Source: Branchiostoma floridae (Eukaryota > Chordata > Leptocardii > Amphioxiformes > Branchiostomatidae). Taken from it: a stretch of DNA of 50,171 bases. The notes under the pieces are model-generated. The model made no database searches. It saw nothing but the letters and a program-made list of their open reading frames with translations, and was not told the DNA's origin. This document shows positions 39,095 to 50,171 of the stretch, piece after piece; the stretch's first letter is position 1; every line of letters begins with the position of its first letter. The DNA lies in assembly GCF_000003815.2 (NCBI RefSeq), contig NC_049982.1, positions 13,962,334-14,012,504 on the forward strand, given 5' to 3'. Made by a program: the position numbers and the translations under genes.

Positions 39095-41936
39095 CGTGCT
39101 CCTGTCCAGTGTCCGACGGGGGCGACGTACCGTCAACAACATTTGCCTACCTTTAGATTTCAACTTCTATCTCGTATGATGCGCTACAGTCAACACTGGA
39201 ATATATATTCTTTCATCACTTCGTTAGATGCAATTATAACACGATGATCTATTCAGGCTAGTTCTCTTTACACGCTAACACAAAGCTGTTGCTTTAGATT
39301 AAGCATTGTTTCTGCATTTCTACTCTCTAGTTTGTAACTAGCAGTGCGTAATGCATGTTCAGAAAGACCCCTACATGTATTACTGTCCCGACGGCTATTT
39401 TAAAATCAAGGTCTTTTGTGAACAACTCCTTGATTCGCAGGTATATCTGTATTCCGTTACAACATTCATATTTTATCAGGTTCAAATTCGGTTTTATCAT
39501 TTTAGTAGATTGCCTACGTTTGTTTGTTTACGATTCAGATGTTGTATCTGTCTTACCTGAAGTTGTTAATGATTGCATATAATTATATGTATATTGGCAG
39601 ATGTTTACAATCAAGGATGTACTACAAATTGAACATCTTTCTTTTAAACATGTAGGGAAAGACAATTATTTTGTTTAAGGAAGAAGCCGTGACGACTTAC
39701 ACGTATGTCTCGTCAAGGGAGAGATTCATTGTGGCGAGAAGGATGTGACGATGAGAAGCAACATTCCATACGCATGAAATATATTTTCCTGTTGTAGTGA
39801 ACTGCATCGGGTGTCCTTTTTTTAACAGTGTATGGAAATTACAAATAGTAATCCTTAAATGAAAAAAATACGGCCGTCAGAAGGAACTGAATAGTCCTCC
39901 TCCTGCTTTCACTGTATCTTTTTAGTCACAGGGTAAGGTATTCGGGAATAGTAACACTAGTAGTACTAGATATACGATCTAAATTTGCTAGCTCAGCCTA
40001 TCTATCATATTCATTCAGCTCAATTATGTTTTTCAGCCGAAATCCGTGATAAATCATTTTTCTCGTGTTGATAGTTATTACAATGATTATCACATTATTT
40101 CACCAGATTATACCACTTGTTGAATCTTACTAGTGAATTGATGAGTTGTGTCTTTTGCACACATCACGCTGAAAAGAGCAAGGTGATCATGACGTAGTCA
40201 ATGGTGAGTCATTTGATACCTAGTGATAACAAGGTGTAATGCAGAGCGACACCTGTATATTGCGGATGAATCACCTGATACTCACACGCACCTACAAAGG
40301 TCACGACACCAAAGGCAGGAACATGACGACTCTGGACATGTTTTGCACAAGGATTCCTGGTTTGCCAAGAGTTGCACCCTAGCTCACTTTAACTGTCAAT
40401 ACCCGTCTACATGCGTAGTTTTGACATAATGAAGTGAAAAAGCTCCGAAGGCACGGGACTACTTGTAATTGTGTGTCCGACCGAATCGGCTGTCCGCTCC
40501 GCATTACATGCCATATGGCTCGAGCTCGTTATATGGCGAGCTAGTGCGAGTTAATGGGGAGCATTCTCCTTCAGAGATGAACTTACACCCTTGAGATCAT
40601 GATGATGTCAAGTTAGGATTGCCCGAAATGACCTAGGAATTTTCTGGTATTTTGTCCCCCATATGCATGAATGCCCTGCAGATGTGTTTCCACCACGACC
40701 TTCTTGACGCTTATACTTTGACACTTGTATCCTCTGGTGTGTAGTTTCACATCGGGCGGCAAGTTTTCTCTACTCATAGCACTCTTTTTGTTCCAGTTGT
40801 TTGCTGTGTTTCAGGATTTCATTTGCAATACTTAGCTGATAATTTTCCTTTCTGTCCTATCTAATTCGGTACCTCACTTCTTTTGCATACTGTATTTTCT
40901 TGAGTGAGAGTTTTTAGTACACTGTTCCCTATCTTGCACATCCCATCGATCTACTTTGCACCGTCTCTAAGGCACAACATTACATAGGATCACTCTAAAA
41001 TTTTACATGTATATTTATCCAACTCTTATCGACACAGAAAATAGCACACAATGTGTCTACAAAAAGACGCCAAGGCGACAGAGTATGGCCATGGGATTTC
41101 TATGTTCGTCTAAACAGATGTAGACAGGTTTAGTTGAAAACATGCAGTGTCGGACGCGAGTCCATATTCCGTTGTCTCCGTGAGTGCCTTTTTCCTTCTT
41201 CTGTATTTTATCAACAGTTTGACAAGCTACGAAACGTTGAAATATTGCATTGACAGTATCTCACATCTGAAAAGAATAGAGCCATACCTCATTCTGAAGC
41301 CGCTAGCTTTAGATTCCAGGCCTACTTTAGACGAGCTGAATGATACATATAGGACTTGAAATTGCTGTGATTTTTATGGGAGTATAAATCATCTCCTGTC
41401 TATCAGACCTGCCAGTTTACAAACTTTACTTCATCGCCACAGACGTCACAGACCAAAGGCGGTGGAAGGAAATAGCATGGCGGCGCAGAGTGGATAACCT
41501 TGAACACAAAAGGCCACCTTCGGTCGTCAGTTGACGGACGATTCCATTAGGGTTCTTTGTAAACAGGCCATCTTTGCTGACTGCCTAGATCAGTTCATCA
41601 TCTGCAACATGTGCAAAGAGACGCGGGAAAGCAAAAATGTCGGTTCCATCACGTCAACCGTCACCGGTCGTGGTTTGCCCGCGGACGAAGGGATTTTTTT
41701 GGGGGTGAAATTCATAAAATGTTATGGAGGGAAAAAACGGAAAATATAGATAGAGTGATCGCGTACATCCATTATCATTTATCCATAGGTAGATTAGAAA
41801 CGGCATTCGCTACAATGTAGTCGTCAAAACAATAAACAATAAAAGGACGTACTGTAATGCCACAGCCAGTAAATGTTATGGATGAGATCAGCGTGATCAT
41901 TAATTTTCGCCTGATTTAAAAAAATGTTCATCTTCT
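39095..41936. other. Intergenic after the neuropeptide gene
   Basis: The region contains the neuropeptide 3' UTR of unknown extent; no clear AATAAA was found close to the stop. No further exon is recognised. It is AT-rich, with small frames of no evident meaning. Confidence 0.4.
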
Positions 41937-43949
41937 TCAGGGATTTTTACCTTTGCCAGAATGGCATATGGTTATACTTTCGGTCCGGTTGTGTGTTTCC
42001 CCCTGTTTGTGAACAGCATAACTCGAGAAGACTGCGACGGATGCAGCTGACATTTGGTGGGTGGGTAGGGGTCTGGAGAACGAAGGGGGAGTTCGATAAT
42101 GGCCCCCCTAGCGGCTGCTAAGTACTGCAGCGGAACCTCCATGCTTGATATCTCGCGTTCTGGACATGCTGCGGTCGTGATTTTTGAGCGGTAGGGACCC
42201 CTTAAAGCAGAGAGTGATTGCTGCGAGTTTGGGCCCCCTAGCGGCTTTCTTGGAAGTGCAGACGCCGGTTTACTTGCAAACTTTTGTCCGTGGACAGCGT
42301 AACTCGAGAAGACTTCGACGGACGCTGATGATATTTGGTGGGTGGGTAGGGGTCTGGAAAACGGAGGGGGAGTTAGATGATGGGCCCTCTAGCGGCTTCC
42401 CTTGGTACTGCAGCGCAACTTCCGGGTGCACTGTGTTTTCTCATCTTCTAAACATGGTATGGTCACGAATTTTGGGTGTTAGATAGCTCTTGTGCTCAGG
42501 AGTTAGTGACATAAGTTTGGGCCCCCTAGCAGCTAGTTTAGGGATAGCCGGGGCATTCGTATCAAAAACTTCTGAAGCATTACAACCCCCCAGCCTGGTT
42601 TGGTTGATTCCACCAGTGGCACCCCTCGCAGCTGTACCTGACAGTTAACGGGTTCCCGAGGCCCACGGGTCAGACTCCCTGACCCCACATGTCAGTTTCC
42701 AGACTGCAGTACTGGCGGACCATACCAACCAGTTAGCAAAATAGGTAGGATTTGTTGATAAAAAGACTTTTCCATAACTCCAGAAGGGAACAACGGATTT
42801 TTACCTTGCCAGAATGAATGAATGTTATGTTTTGGGCGTGTTTGTGTGTCTGTGTGTGTGTGTGTGTGAACAGCATAACTCAAGAAGCTTTGGATGGATC
42901 CTGATGATATTTGGTAGGTGAGTAGGGGTCGGAAAAACGAAGGTCAAGTTCGATAATGGGCCCCTAGCGGCTTGCTAAGGTACTGCAGCGGAAGCTCAAT
43001 TTTTTATATCTCGTGTTCTGGACATGCTGTGGTCATGATTTTTGAGTGGTAGATAGCCCTCGGGGCAGAGAGTAAGTGCTGTGAGTTTGGGCCCCCTAGC
43101 GAATCGAGGGGACTTAAAATCACCGTAAGGGGAAAAGGAGGCAGTTACTGCATTTTAAGATAGCTAAGTGCATTGCTAACAGAAAATTTGTTCATGGTGT
43201 GGTGATTCTGAGAGAGGTCAACACATAAATGCGAAAGTAAAACCGCCTCAAATATTTGAAGATTTTACAGTGTGTACTTGATGGATGGTTGACCTTTGAA
43301 CCTTAAAGAGGTCGGGTCATTGGCTGGCAAGAGGTTGTACTTCACTTGGGATCAGGTGTCAAAAATCTGCCCAGTTGTCCAATTCTGTATGATGTATGAT
43401 TTCATTATAACCAAGGACTTATATAACCATGAAACCTCTTCTGGAGTTAGCCTTGGAAAGTCCTACTACTCTGACCTGAAATGTTTTGGAATTTTATGGA
43501 AAAGTAGTTGTTAATCTGATGACAGTATTTACTCCACAAATGGCATACCATCAGTGATAGTTGTAGGTTTAAATATTGGAATTAGGGCAGGCATCATTAA
43601 CCTACTAGGCCTTTCCAGGCTTTTATGTATTTACATTAGGCATAAAGGCTGATTTTATACCAATGCTGCTTCATTGCTTTAGCCGTTTTTAGGAAAATGC
43701 CCCTGGCAACACCATGAGTTAAACTGCAAATACATGAATAAATCTACAATTTGATACTCAAAGTACAAGTCTCATATAATTGCCTTTTAGCCTGATGGAG
43801 TTAAGAGAACTGGGCCAAAATTGTAATAGGAGTTGGAAGCCCCAATTTGATCCAATGTGCAATCATGTAGTAACAAAACTAACATGTGTGACTGAAGTAA
43901 TTTTTACCTTTGCCAGAATGGCTAAGGTTATGTTTTGGGCTTGTGAGTC

Positions 43950-43981
<32 letters not shown>

Positions 43982-44240
43982 TTAACAGCATAACTCCAGA
44001 AGCCTTGGATGGCTCCCGATGATATTTGGTAGGTGGGTAGGGGTCGGGAAAATGAAGGTCAAGTTCGATAATGGGCCCCTATCGGCTTGCTAAGGTATTG
44101 CAGCAGAACTTCACTTTTTGATATCTCGGGTTCTGGACATGCTGTGGTTGTGATTTTTAAGTGGTAGATAGCCCTCGGGGCAGAGAGTAAGTGCTGTAAG
44201 TCTGGATCGCCTAGCGGCTTGTTTGGAACTGCAGCCGCCA
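41937..44240 (+). repeat. Repeat family with CCCCTAGCGGC words, four copies
   Basis: Copies begin near 41937, 42263, 42796 and 43897. Each runs through TTTTTACCTT(T)GCCAGAATG (absent in the second), a GT-rich stretch, AACAGC(A/G)TAACTC.AGAAG, TGA.ATTTGGT.GGTG.GTAGGGGTC, a (G)GGCCCC(C)TAGCGGC word, CTGGACATGCTG.GGT, and ends in another GGGCCCCCTAGC-type word. All four are in the same orientation, and copies three and four are the most alike. The intervals contain unrelated DNA, so this is dispersed or broken tandem growth. No coding potential. Confidence 0.8.
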
Positions 44241-45010
44241 ATTTCCTTTCAAACTTTGGACAAGAATAACTCGAGAATGTATAGATGGATCGTCATGATT
44301 TTTAGTATGTAGATAGCCCAAGTAGCAATGTACATAATGAAATACCAATTATGCAAATCAACACCTTATTTGCATAATTAATGAGGGAAGTTTATAAATC
44401 CACTGCATTTCATGATAGGTCTTTCAAACTTGTCACATATATAGATAAGAAAGTGAGAAATATCAATGCATATTAATTATGCAAATGATGGCCTCATTTT
44501 CATAATTAATGAGAAAATATGAGCGTTGACAGATCGTCATGATTTTTGGTATGTAGATAGCCAAAGGGAAGTCTTACATGATGGAATTCTAATTATGCAA
44601 ATCGAAAACTAATTTGCGTAATCAATGAGGAAAGTGTGTAAATCCACTGCATTCCGTGATAGGACTTTCAAACTCGTCACATTTGTAGCTGAGAAAGAGA
44701 TATGTAGATAGCCTAAGTGAAAACTTACATAATGAGATACTCATTATTCAAATTAACAGCTAATTTGCATAATTAATGTGGAAAGTTGATAAATCCACTG
44801 CATTCCGTGATAGGACTTTCAAACTTGCCACATATGTAACTGAGAAAGATGGCAGAGAGTAAGAGGTGTATGTTTGGGTCCCCTAACATCTTTTCTTTAA
44901 CTGCAGGAGCCGGTTTAGTTTCAGATTTTGAGAGAGAATGAGTCAAGGAGGGATGAAAGAATCATCATAGATCATGATTTTTGGTATGCTGATAGCTAAA
45001 GTGATGGTTG
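44241..45010 (+). repeat. Second repeat array with ATGTAGATAGCC units
   Basis: Units share TGATTTTTGGTATGTAGATAGCC, ACATAATGA.ATAC..ATTATGCAAAT, TAATTTGCATAATTAATG and AAATCCACTGCATTCCGTGAT followed by AGG(A/T)CTTTCAAACT. Starts fall near 44293, 44537, 44698 and (diverged) 44974. The array follows directly on the preceding family and may be its 3' extension. TTTGCATAATTAAT and ATTATGCAAAT within a unit form small inverted pairs. Confidence 0.75.
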
Positions 45011-46906
45011 ATACAATTTGATATTAACAATGTAAATAAGGATCTAATTTGTATAATCAATGGCAAAATTTTATGAACCAACTCCAGACATATAAAATAG
45101 AATGTAACAAGTAACAAATTTATGTCTACAGACATCATTCTACATAACAAACCTGGTTTATTTGGCAAAGGTATCTAGTTTTCTTCTTCAGATAGACCAA
45201 AATGGGTAAACAGGTTGTTTTGTAATATAAGAATTAACACTGGAAAGGAAGCCTTGACTGTAGTTGCAGAAGTGAAACTTGCTGGGTAGTTCTAAGAGAG
45301 GCACCAATATGGAAGCGTGTGATGTAGTTACCATGGTTAGTGACACCAGTCTACACCACACTAGTGCCACCTTTATTACAATAGTGTACTAACTAACTAA
45401 TACAGGAATGAATGCCCTGTTGGTTGTGCTGCCATATTTGGCACTTCAATTTTAGTTGCAACGTTTATGGTGTCTATTTTGAAAATTTGCCATCTAGTTT
45501 TTTTGCCCATCTCGTTTTTTCGCCCTATCTCATATTGTTTGCAGTCTGCAAATGATGTAATCCATGAAATGTACTTGCTGTGAAAAGTGGATGCGTACAA
45601 TGTTGGTTCAGGCTTATGTACTTAACTTTTTACAATATTTATCCCACAAAAATGACCCGTTTACTGCATATCAGCTATCCTATTACCCGTTCAAAGCTGA
45701 AGCTTAGTGTGCTGAAATATGGACTTGGACCTGGTATGCGATTCGCAAGTTGCAACCTACCGCCTACTCTAAATCTGACACAAACACCTTCACGTGAAAA
45801 CGTACGAGCAGGCTTAGATACAAAACTACAAGTACAAAGACTCGATGGTCATTGTACCCTACCTAATGGCTATCGCCTGGAGTCGTGGATTGTTTTTATT
45901 ATGCGCTATAGCGCCAAAATCAGATAAAATGCACACACGTAGGAATAAAACACCGGAACCATATCTGGAAGTCTTCGTACGTTGTCCTGTCCCCAATCTG
46001 GCTTAATTGCGCAGCATTTGCTCTCAGCACCAATGAAACGAATTCAGCTGTCCGGGAGGACTTTCTGTGGATGGATGACCAAGTAATACCCAGATAAAGG
46101 CTTTATTCTTTCCTATTGATGTTCCCGTATACGCTAAACCGGAATCTTCGCCACCTGTTTCCGGCCACTGATTTCCTCCTTATTGTTTGTCACTTATTAT
46201 GGATGGTGGTTGTCCCGTCAGTTGCTGGACTTAACAAGAAAGACGATGATCGATTCGTTTCGTGGATGAATTTTTACATCTATGTCGTATCGAGGTTTAT
46301 AGCTATTTAGATATAGTCATAAGCTATCTATCTTAAGTGCAGGCTAAATCATATTTCAGTTTACAGTATAAATACAACCCCGTTATATAAGACAAAATGT
46401 TGCGTAGCACGCAGAAATCTGTGTAAGGGGCTGCATGTGATAAGTATTCTTTTTTTCCGGAAAAGAGGTGTCAATATCTTTCTTTACTTGACGCAGAACT
46501 CACAAAAGGAAGAAGGTAGATCCACATAAGCACCAGAGGAGGATATAGTTTATTTGGAGTATAATATAAATCTGATAATAAAACCCGACCGCCCACGCCT
46601 CTCCTTCAGCAACTGGTGGAGACATCCCCGGATTTACCTTTCTTTGCTTGGCGAAATCTATGTCACCGCTAATTTAGAAGTTTTACACCTTTCCTATCAT
46701 GTGACTATCCTGTGATCTCTCAGCGTCACGATGTCAGCAGCTCCGGGCTCATGTCATCTTTGCTTAACATCTCCGCATTAGGGTAAAGTACCCCTTCCAT
46801 CACCCTCATGGCATCAGTATAGCCACTTTCTTACTCCTGTCGGACCAAAGAAGAAACAGCTGCCAACTTCATTTCCTGCCGCGTCACTCATGCCCTTTTG
46901 CGGCTC
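45011..46906. other. Intergenic, nothing recognised
   Basis: No splice-bordered coding exon or clear repeat was identified in this stretch on either strand. Confidence 0.35.
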
Positions 46907-47185
46907 TCATTGGCGGCATCCACACAAAAGTGTCTCTGACGTCGAAGGTTGATTGACGTTCCAACTTCAGATACAGTATTTAAGTCCCTATCCCGTACTC
47001 CACGACAGGAGATTTGTCCGAGGAGGCAGTGGCTTACGACTGTACAGGAGACGGGACTTTCAAGTTTTCTCTTGAACAGTTTGCATTTCCGAGAAGGGAC
47101 CAGGCAACGCTTGTTCAAGAGGAAATCTCTCCATAAACAACGTTCGTCGCGAGTAGAACTCATCTGAGCACCAAAGGAAATTCAG
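46907..47185 (+). promoter_or_regulatory. Possible promoter and untranslated first exon
   Basis: An inverted CCAAT box (ATTGG, 46909-46913), a near-CRE TGACGTCG near 46937 and a TATA-like TATTTAAG (46977-46984) precede a stretch ending in a good donor, TTCAG|gtaggt at 47185. This arrangement could be a first exon of a plus-strand gene lying to the right of the window. There is no coding evidence, and the signals could be chance. Confidence 0.2.
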
Positions 47186-47539
47186 GTAGGTGTTGGTGTT
47201 CTCTGTCAGTGTTACTAGGGCCGAACTATTGCACGCAATACTTTGTTTAAAAGTATCATTATCACGGCCGACGATAGAAGAAATGCACCGGCATGACAAT
47301 ATATTGCTTAATACGTTAGGGCGCGGTCTGAAAATGCTTGTAACATTCACTTGACTGCTGCATGAAAGTTTCCCCACAAAGTGAAAAGCTGGGCTCCAAT
47401 ATTCGCGGCCCTTGCATTCATAAGTTCGATTTAGTAGTAATTTTCTGTCAAAGTTGGTGACGACTCAGACATGACAGAAAGAAACGATAGCTGTAAACTT
47501 GGCGAATACAATTTTCTTGTTTAGCCCTCGATCCTCTTA

Positions 47540-48077
47540 AGGCCTGGGTCCTAACCCAGGTCCTGCCCGGTTAGCTTTCGGAAACAAGAAATATGATAAA
47601 AGGGCAGCAAAACACACTGAACGAAAAAGAATAGTCATGAGCATAATTCGTGTATATTCCTTGGTGAACGCGCGATCCCACAAACATCTCGGCCGGGCGC
47701 CGTTTCGGAAATGGGACCTAAGCCTCAGTCACAGTTCCCAACCAGGGCCCGGTCGGACTGTTTGAGGAAACGAAAAATAGAAATTTGTACGTACAAAAAT
47801 GTGTGTATGTTCCTTGATAAACATTTCTATTTTTCGTTTCCGCAAACATCTCGGCCGGGCGCCGTTTAGGAAATTGGAACTAAGCCTAAGTCACAATTCT
47901 AAACCGGTCGGGCTGTTTGTGGAAACGAAAAATAGAAATGTGTACGCACAAATATGCACAACTAACGCCCACGACTATTTTCTTTACGCTTTTCGTAGTT
48001 TGATGTCTTTTGTATCATAGTTTTCCTTTCCGAAAGCGGCCCGGCCGGGCACCGATTTTGAAATGCGACGTAGGCCT
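47540..48077. mobile_element. Array of three foldback elements (family F)
   Basis: Three units of about 180-190 bp (approximately 47540-47725, 47718-47890, 47880-48077) follow one another and share their boundary blocks (CCTAAGCCTCAGTCACA.TTCC). Each is a foldback. In the middle unit, GAAACGAAAAATAGAAAT is answered exactly by ATTTCTATTTTTCGTTTC about 50 bp later, and outer blocks with GGCCGGGCGCCG / GGGCCCGGTCGG pair imperfectly. The solo copy at 23749-23930 has the same plan. Non-coding. Confidence 0.6.
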
Positions 48078-48242
48078 TACAAAGTAGCTGACCGATGACC
48101 ATCCTTCCTGATGCTTAGCAAAAGAATGAGAAGTGATTACACAAATTCATTCTCTGAGTGTTTGTGTGTTTCGCGTAACCGGCAAACCGTCTTACGGCGC
48201 AACAGCCTTGTACGGTTGGAACAAACTGAGGAAGACGTAACT

Positions 48243-48491
48243 GGTAGCCTCTATAGCAGGCTCTCTGGGGCCTTTCCCCGTGTTTCTTGGCTCATAACAC
48301 TCTTTTGTTGACCATTTCTGCCGGCCCCGTAAGGATTTGCTAATCTCCTCTTGATTTGAGGCACCGAATACATGCAGGCTCCACGGGGCCGGTAGTCAAG
48401 CGACCCAATATACAAAGAAATGGCCAGCAAATATGTATTATGAGCAAAAAAGACGGGGGAAAAGGCCCAGAAAGCCTGTTATAGAGGCTAC
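48243..48491. mobile_element. Foldback MITE, different family
   Basis: The left half (GGTAGCCTCTATAGCAGGCT, then CTGGGGCCTTTCCCCGTGTTTCTTGGCTCATAA) is mirrored by the right half (about 48437-48491) with few mismatches. The inverted relation continues through CCGGCCCCGT near 48323 and ACGGGGCCGG near 48383. TAAC occurs just outside both ends (48239-48242 and 48492-48495), as a possible target duplication. No coding capacity. Confidence 0.6.
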
Positions 48492-48941
48492 TAACGGGAA
48501 ACTTTGATCCACTTTCACCGGGATGGACCCCTACCTTTTTTCGATAAGTGTGATGCAGGGATCTTTAACGTGCTAGAAGTGTGGCTCTTCCAAACGTGGG
48601 CCTCCGGCTTTCGGTCCAATCTGAGAAGACGTTCCTCGCAGAAGCGAGGTACTCATTTCGAATTCCACCTAGCAGTAAGGAAAACAGCGTAAAACAGAAA
48701 ATACTAAGAGCACAAAATTGTGGGGCCTGCTAACGATTCGACCGCAGAACTTAAACACAAGTCCGCCTTTCCACCTCAAATGTGTGTAATGATACTCATC
48801 AAGCAAATGGTGGTTATGCGTCAACCATACCAAGACTCCATTATCTAGAGTACATGTTGAGCCGGCGAAAGGATTTATTATTGCTGTTATCTAGAAATTA
48901 CTATTGTGTAACACTTATCAAGACTGTTTCTAGCTAGCACA

Positions 48942-49058
48942 GTGTGTGTGTGTGCGTGTGTGTGTGTGTGTGTGTGTGCGTGTGTGTGTGTGTGTGTGCG
49001 TGTGTGTGTGTGCGTGTGTGTGCGTGTGTGTGTGTGTGTGCGCGCGCGTTTGTGTGTA
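48942..49058. repeat. (GT)n microsatellite with GC interruptions
   Basis: About 117 bp of GTGTGTGT with regular GC breaks and a CGCGCGCG end. The Thr-His frame across it is spurious. Confidence 0.95.
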
Positions 49059-50171
49059 CAGATGTATAGGGTTTGCATCTGAAGACGTTCTATATATATG
49101 ACATTCAGCAAAAGTGAATAGATTGATTTGCTATGCTATGAAACTATAACAAACCCAAGCTACGCCGATCCCTACTCGAGCACTCGTACCTGCCTGCCCA
49201 ACAAAGTTATCAGCACCACGGACATGCACCGTTGTTGTGCCGAAGGACAGTTTAGCCGCAATATTAGCACTCACGCTCCGCCGGTCTCAGCCTTGAATAT
49301 TGAGCCTGCATAATCCGGTGACATATTAGGTATTACTTGCGACAGTGCCACCATTAAAGCTTCTCTCGGTGTCCAGAATCTCTAATCCTGACGGATGGCA
49401 GGATAACTCTGGCAGCAGCTCATGTTGCGGGTCGCTTTGAAGAAAAAAACATGCGGTAAGCTAGGGGTTGGTCAGGATTAATGATCTCCCAGAACCCCGC
49501 TTTTAACAAAGAAAAGTAATAAAACTTCGGTAATTCTAATCGCAGGGAGAAGGAAATTTGCCGAAATGTGTATGGTGAACAGAATAACACGGAATGTTGG
49601 GGTCTTACATGCTAATCACTAGTAGATTAAACTCCAGCACAGGACGGGGAGAAATTTACCTGTCAAAAAAACAGGAAAAGTCGATGAAGAAAGTGCAGCT
49701 TGTAACAGACCTACATGTACATAGGTACATGTTTAGATGTAAGGTCGTTGAGGGCTAAACCGAGGCAATGTCCCACCCAATGTCGGTTACAGCATAACAG
49801 GTGAGAAAAGGTGAGAAAAGGTGAGAAAGAAATGAGAAAAGTTCATCTGCTTTTACGCGCATGCAACAACTGATGAAATAACGGGTTCCGTTAGATCCTT
49901 TTAAAACCAATCACTGGAGACCGACCGCGCACCACGTCACACCCCTAGGCAGAGCGATAACGTTTTTCCAGACATCGGCGTTAAGCTCTATGACGTAATA
50001 CATGTACTAATCATTCATCAATGGTCACTCTTCTGTGAGAAGTGAGAGAAGAAGATGATATAAAATGAAAATGATGATGATAATGAAAATCAGGGCCTTA
50101 TTTGCACAATGAATGAGAAACAATTGCAATGCGTCTGTCGTAAAGGTTTACATCATTAGACGAAGGTACGA
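49059..50171. other. Right end, no gene recognised
   Basis: The stretch contains a 10-bp GGTGAGAAAA unit repeated three times near 49799-49829 and an ATGATG/AAAATG-rich stretch near 50055-50092. No exon could be supported. Confidence 0.4.

Overview
The window looks like cephalochordate (amphioxus, Branchiostoma-type) nuclear DNA. The basis is intron-rich genes with chordate-type proteins, abundant short non-autonomous DNA elements, CA/GT microsatellites, two 100-N scaffold gaps, and a neuropeptide precursor that joins SFRNGVG peptides to a neurophysin domain. No database was searched. All gene models were built by hand from translated exons, GT/AG splice sites and phase continuity.

Layout. 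(1) 1-1441, minus: 5' part of an unidentified acidic/basic protein gene in four in-phase exons, running off the left edge. (2) 3286-5589, plus: complete five-exon CFAP97D-type (Hemingway/KIAA1430-domain) gene, head to head with gene 1; a 907-bp inverted-repeat element fills much of the shared upstream region. (3) 7745-12678, plus: complete eight-exon secreted M14B metallocarboxypeptidase resembling carboxypeptidase M. (4) 13912-21997, minus: complete thirteen-exon LGI (leucine-rich glioma inactivated) gene, tail to tail with gene 3. (5) 24857-27502: two arms of about 745 bp in inverted orientation, each carrying the same last-exon fragment of the ribonucleotide reductase small subunit (RRM2). 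Between them is a minisatellite built on the palindrome CTCCGGAG. (6) 27503-33800: mostly uninterpretable DNA with a transposon-like element of about 640 bp around the second gap. (7) 33820-39094, plus: a likely CRE+TATA promoter and a three-coding-exon neuropeptide S / NG-peptide precursor. It has a signal peptide, two SFRNGVG-KR peptides and a 14-cysteine neurophysin domain. (8) 39095-50171: repeat-rich DNA with no recognisable coding gene, apart from a speculative promoter and first exon near 46.98-47.19 kb.

The genes do not form an operon or pathway. They share a membrane and secretory flavour: a secreted neuropeptide precursor, a peptide-trimming carboxypeptidase and an LGI synaptic-type ligand. 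That co-location is probably chance. The strongest biological item is the neurophysin-linked SFRNGV precursor. It belongs to a class already described in amphioxus and ambulacrarians, so it is striking but not new. The less explained items are the RRM2 last-exon palindrome, the palindromic minisatellite, the roughly 14-fold excess of the octamer TAACGTTA, and several small foldback element families.
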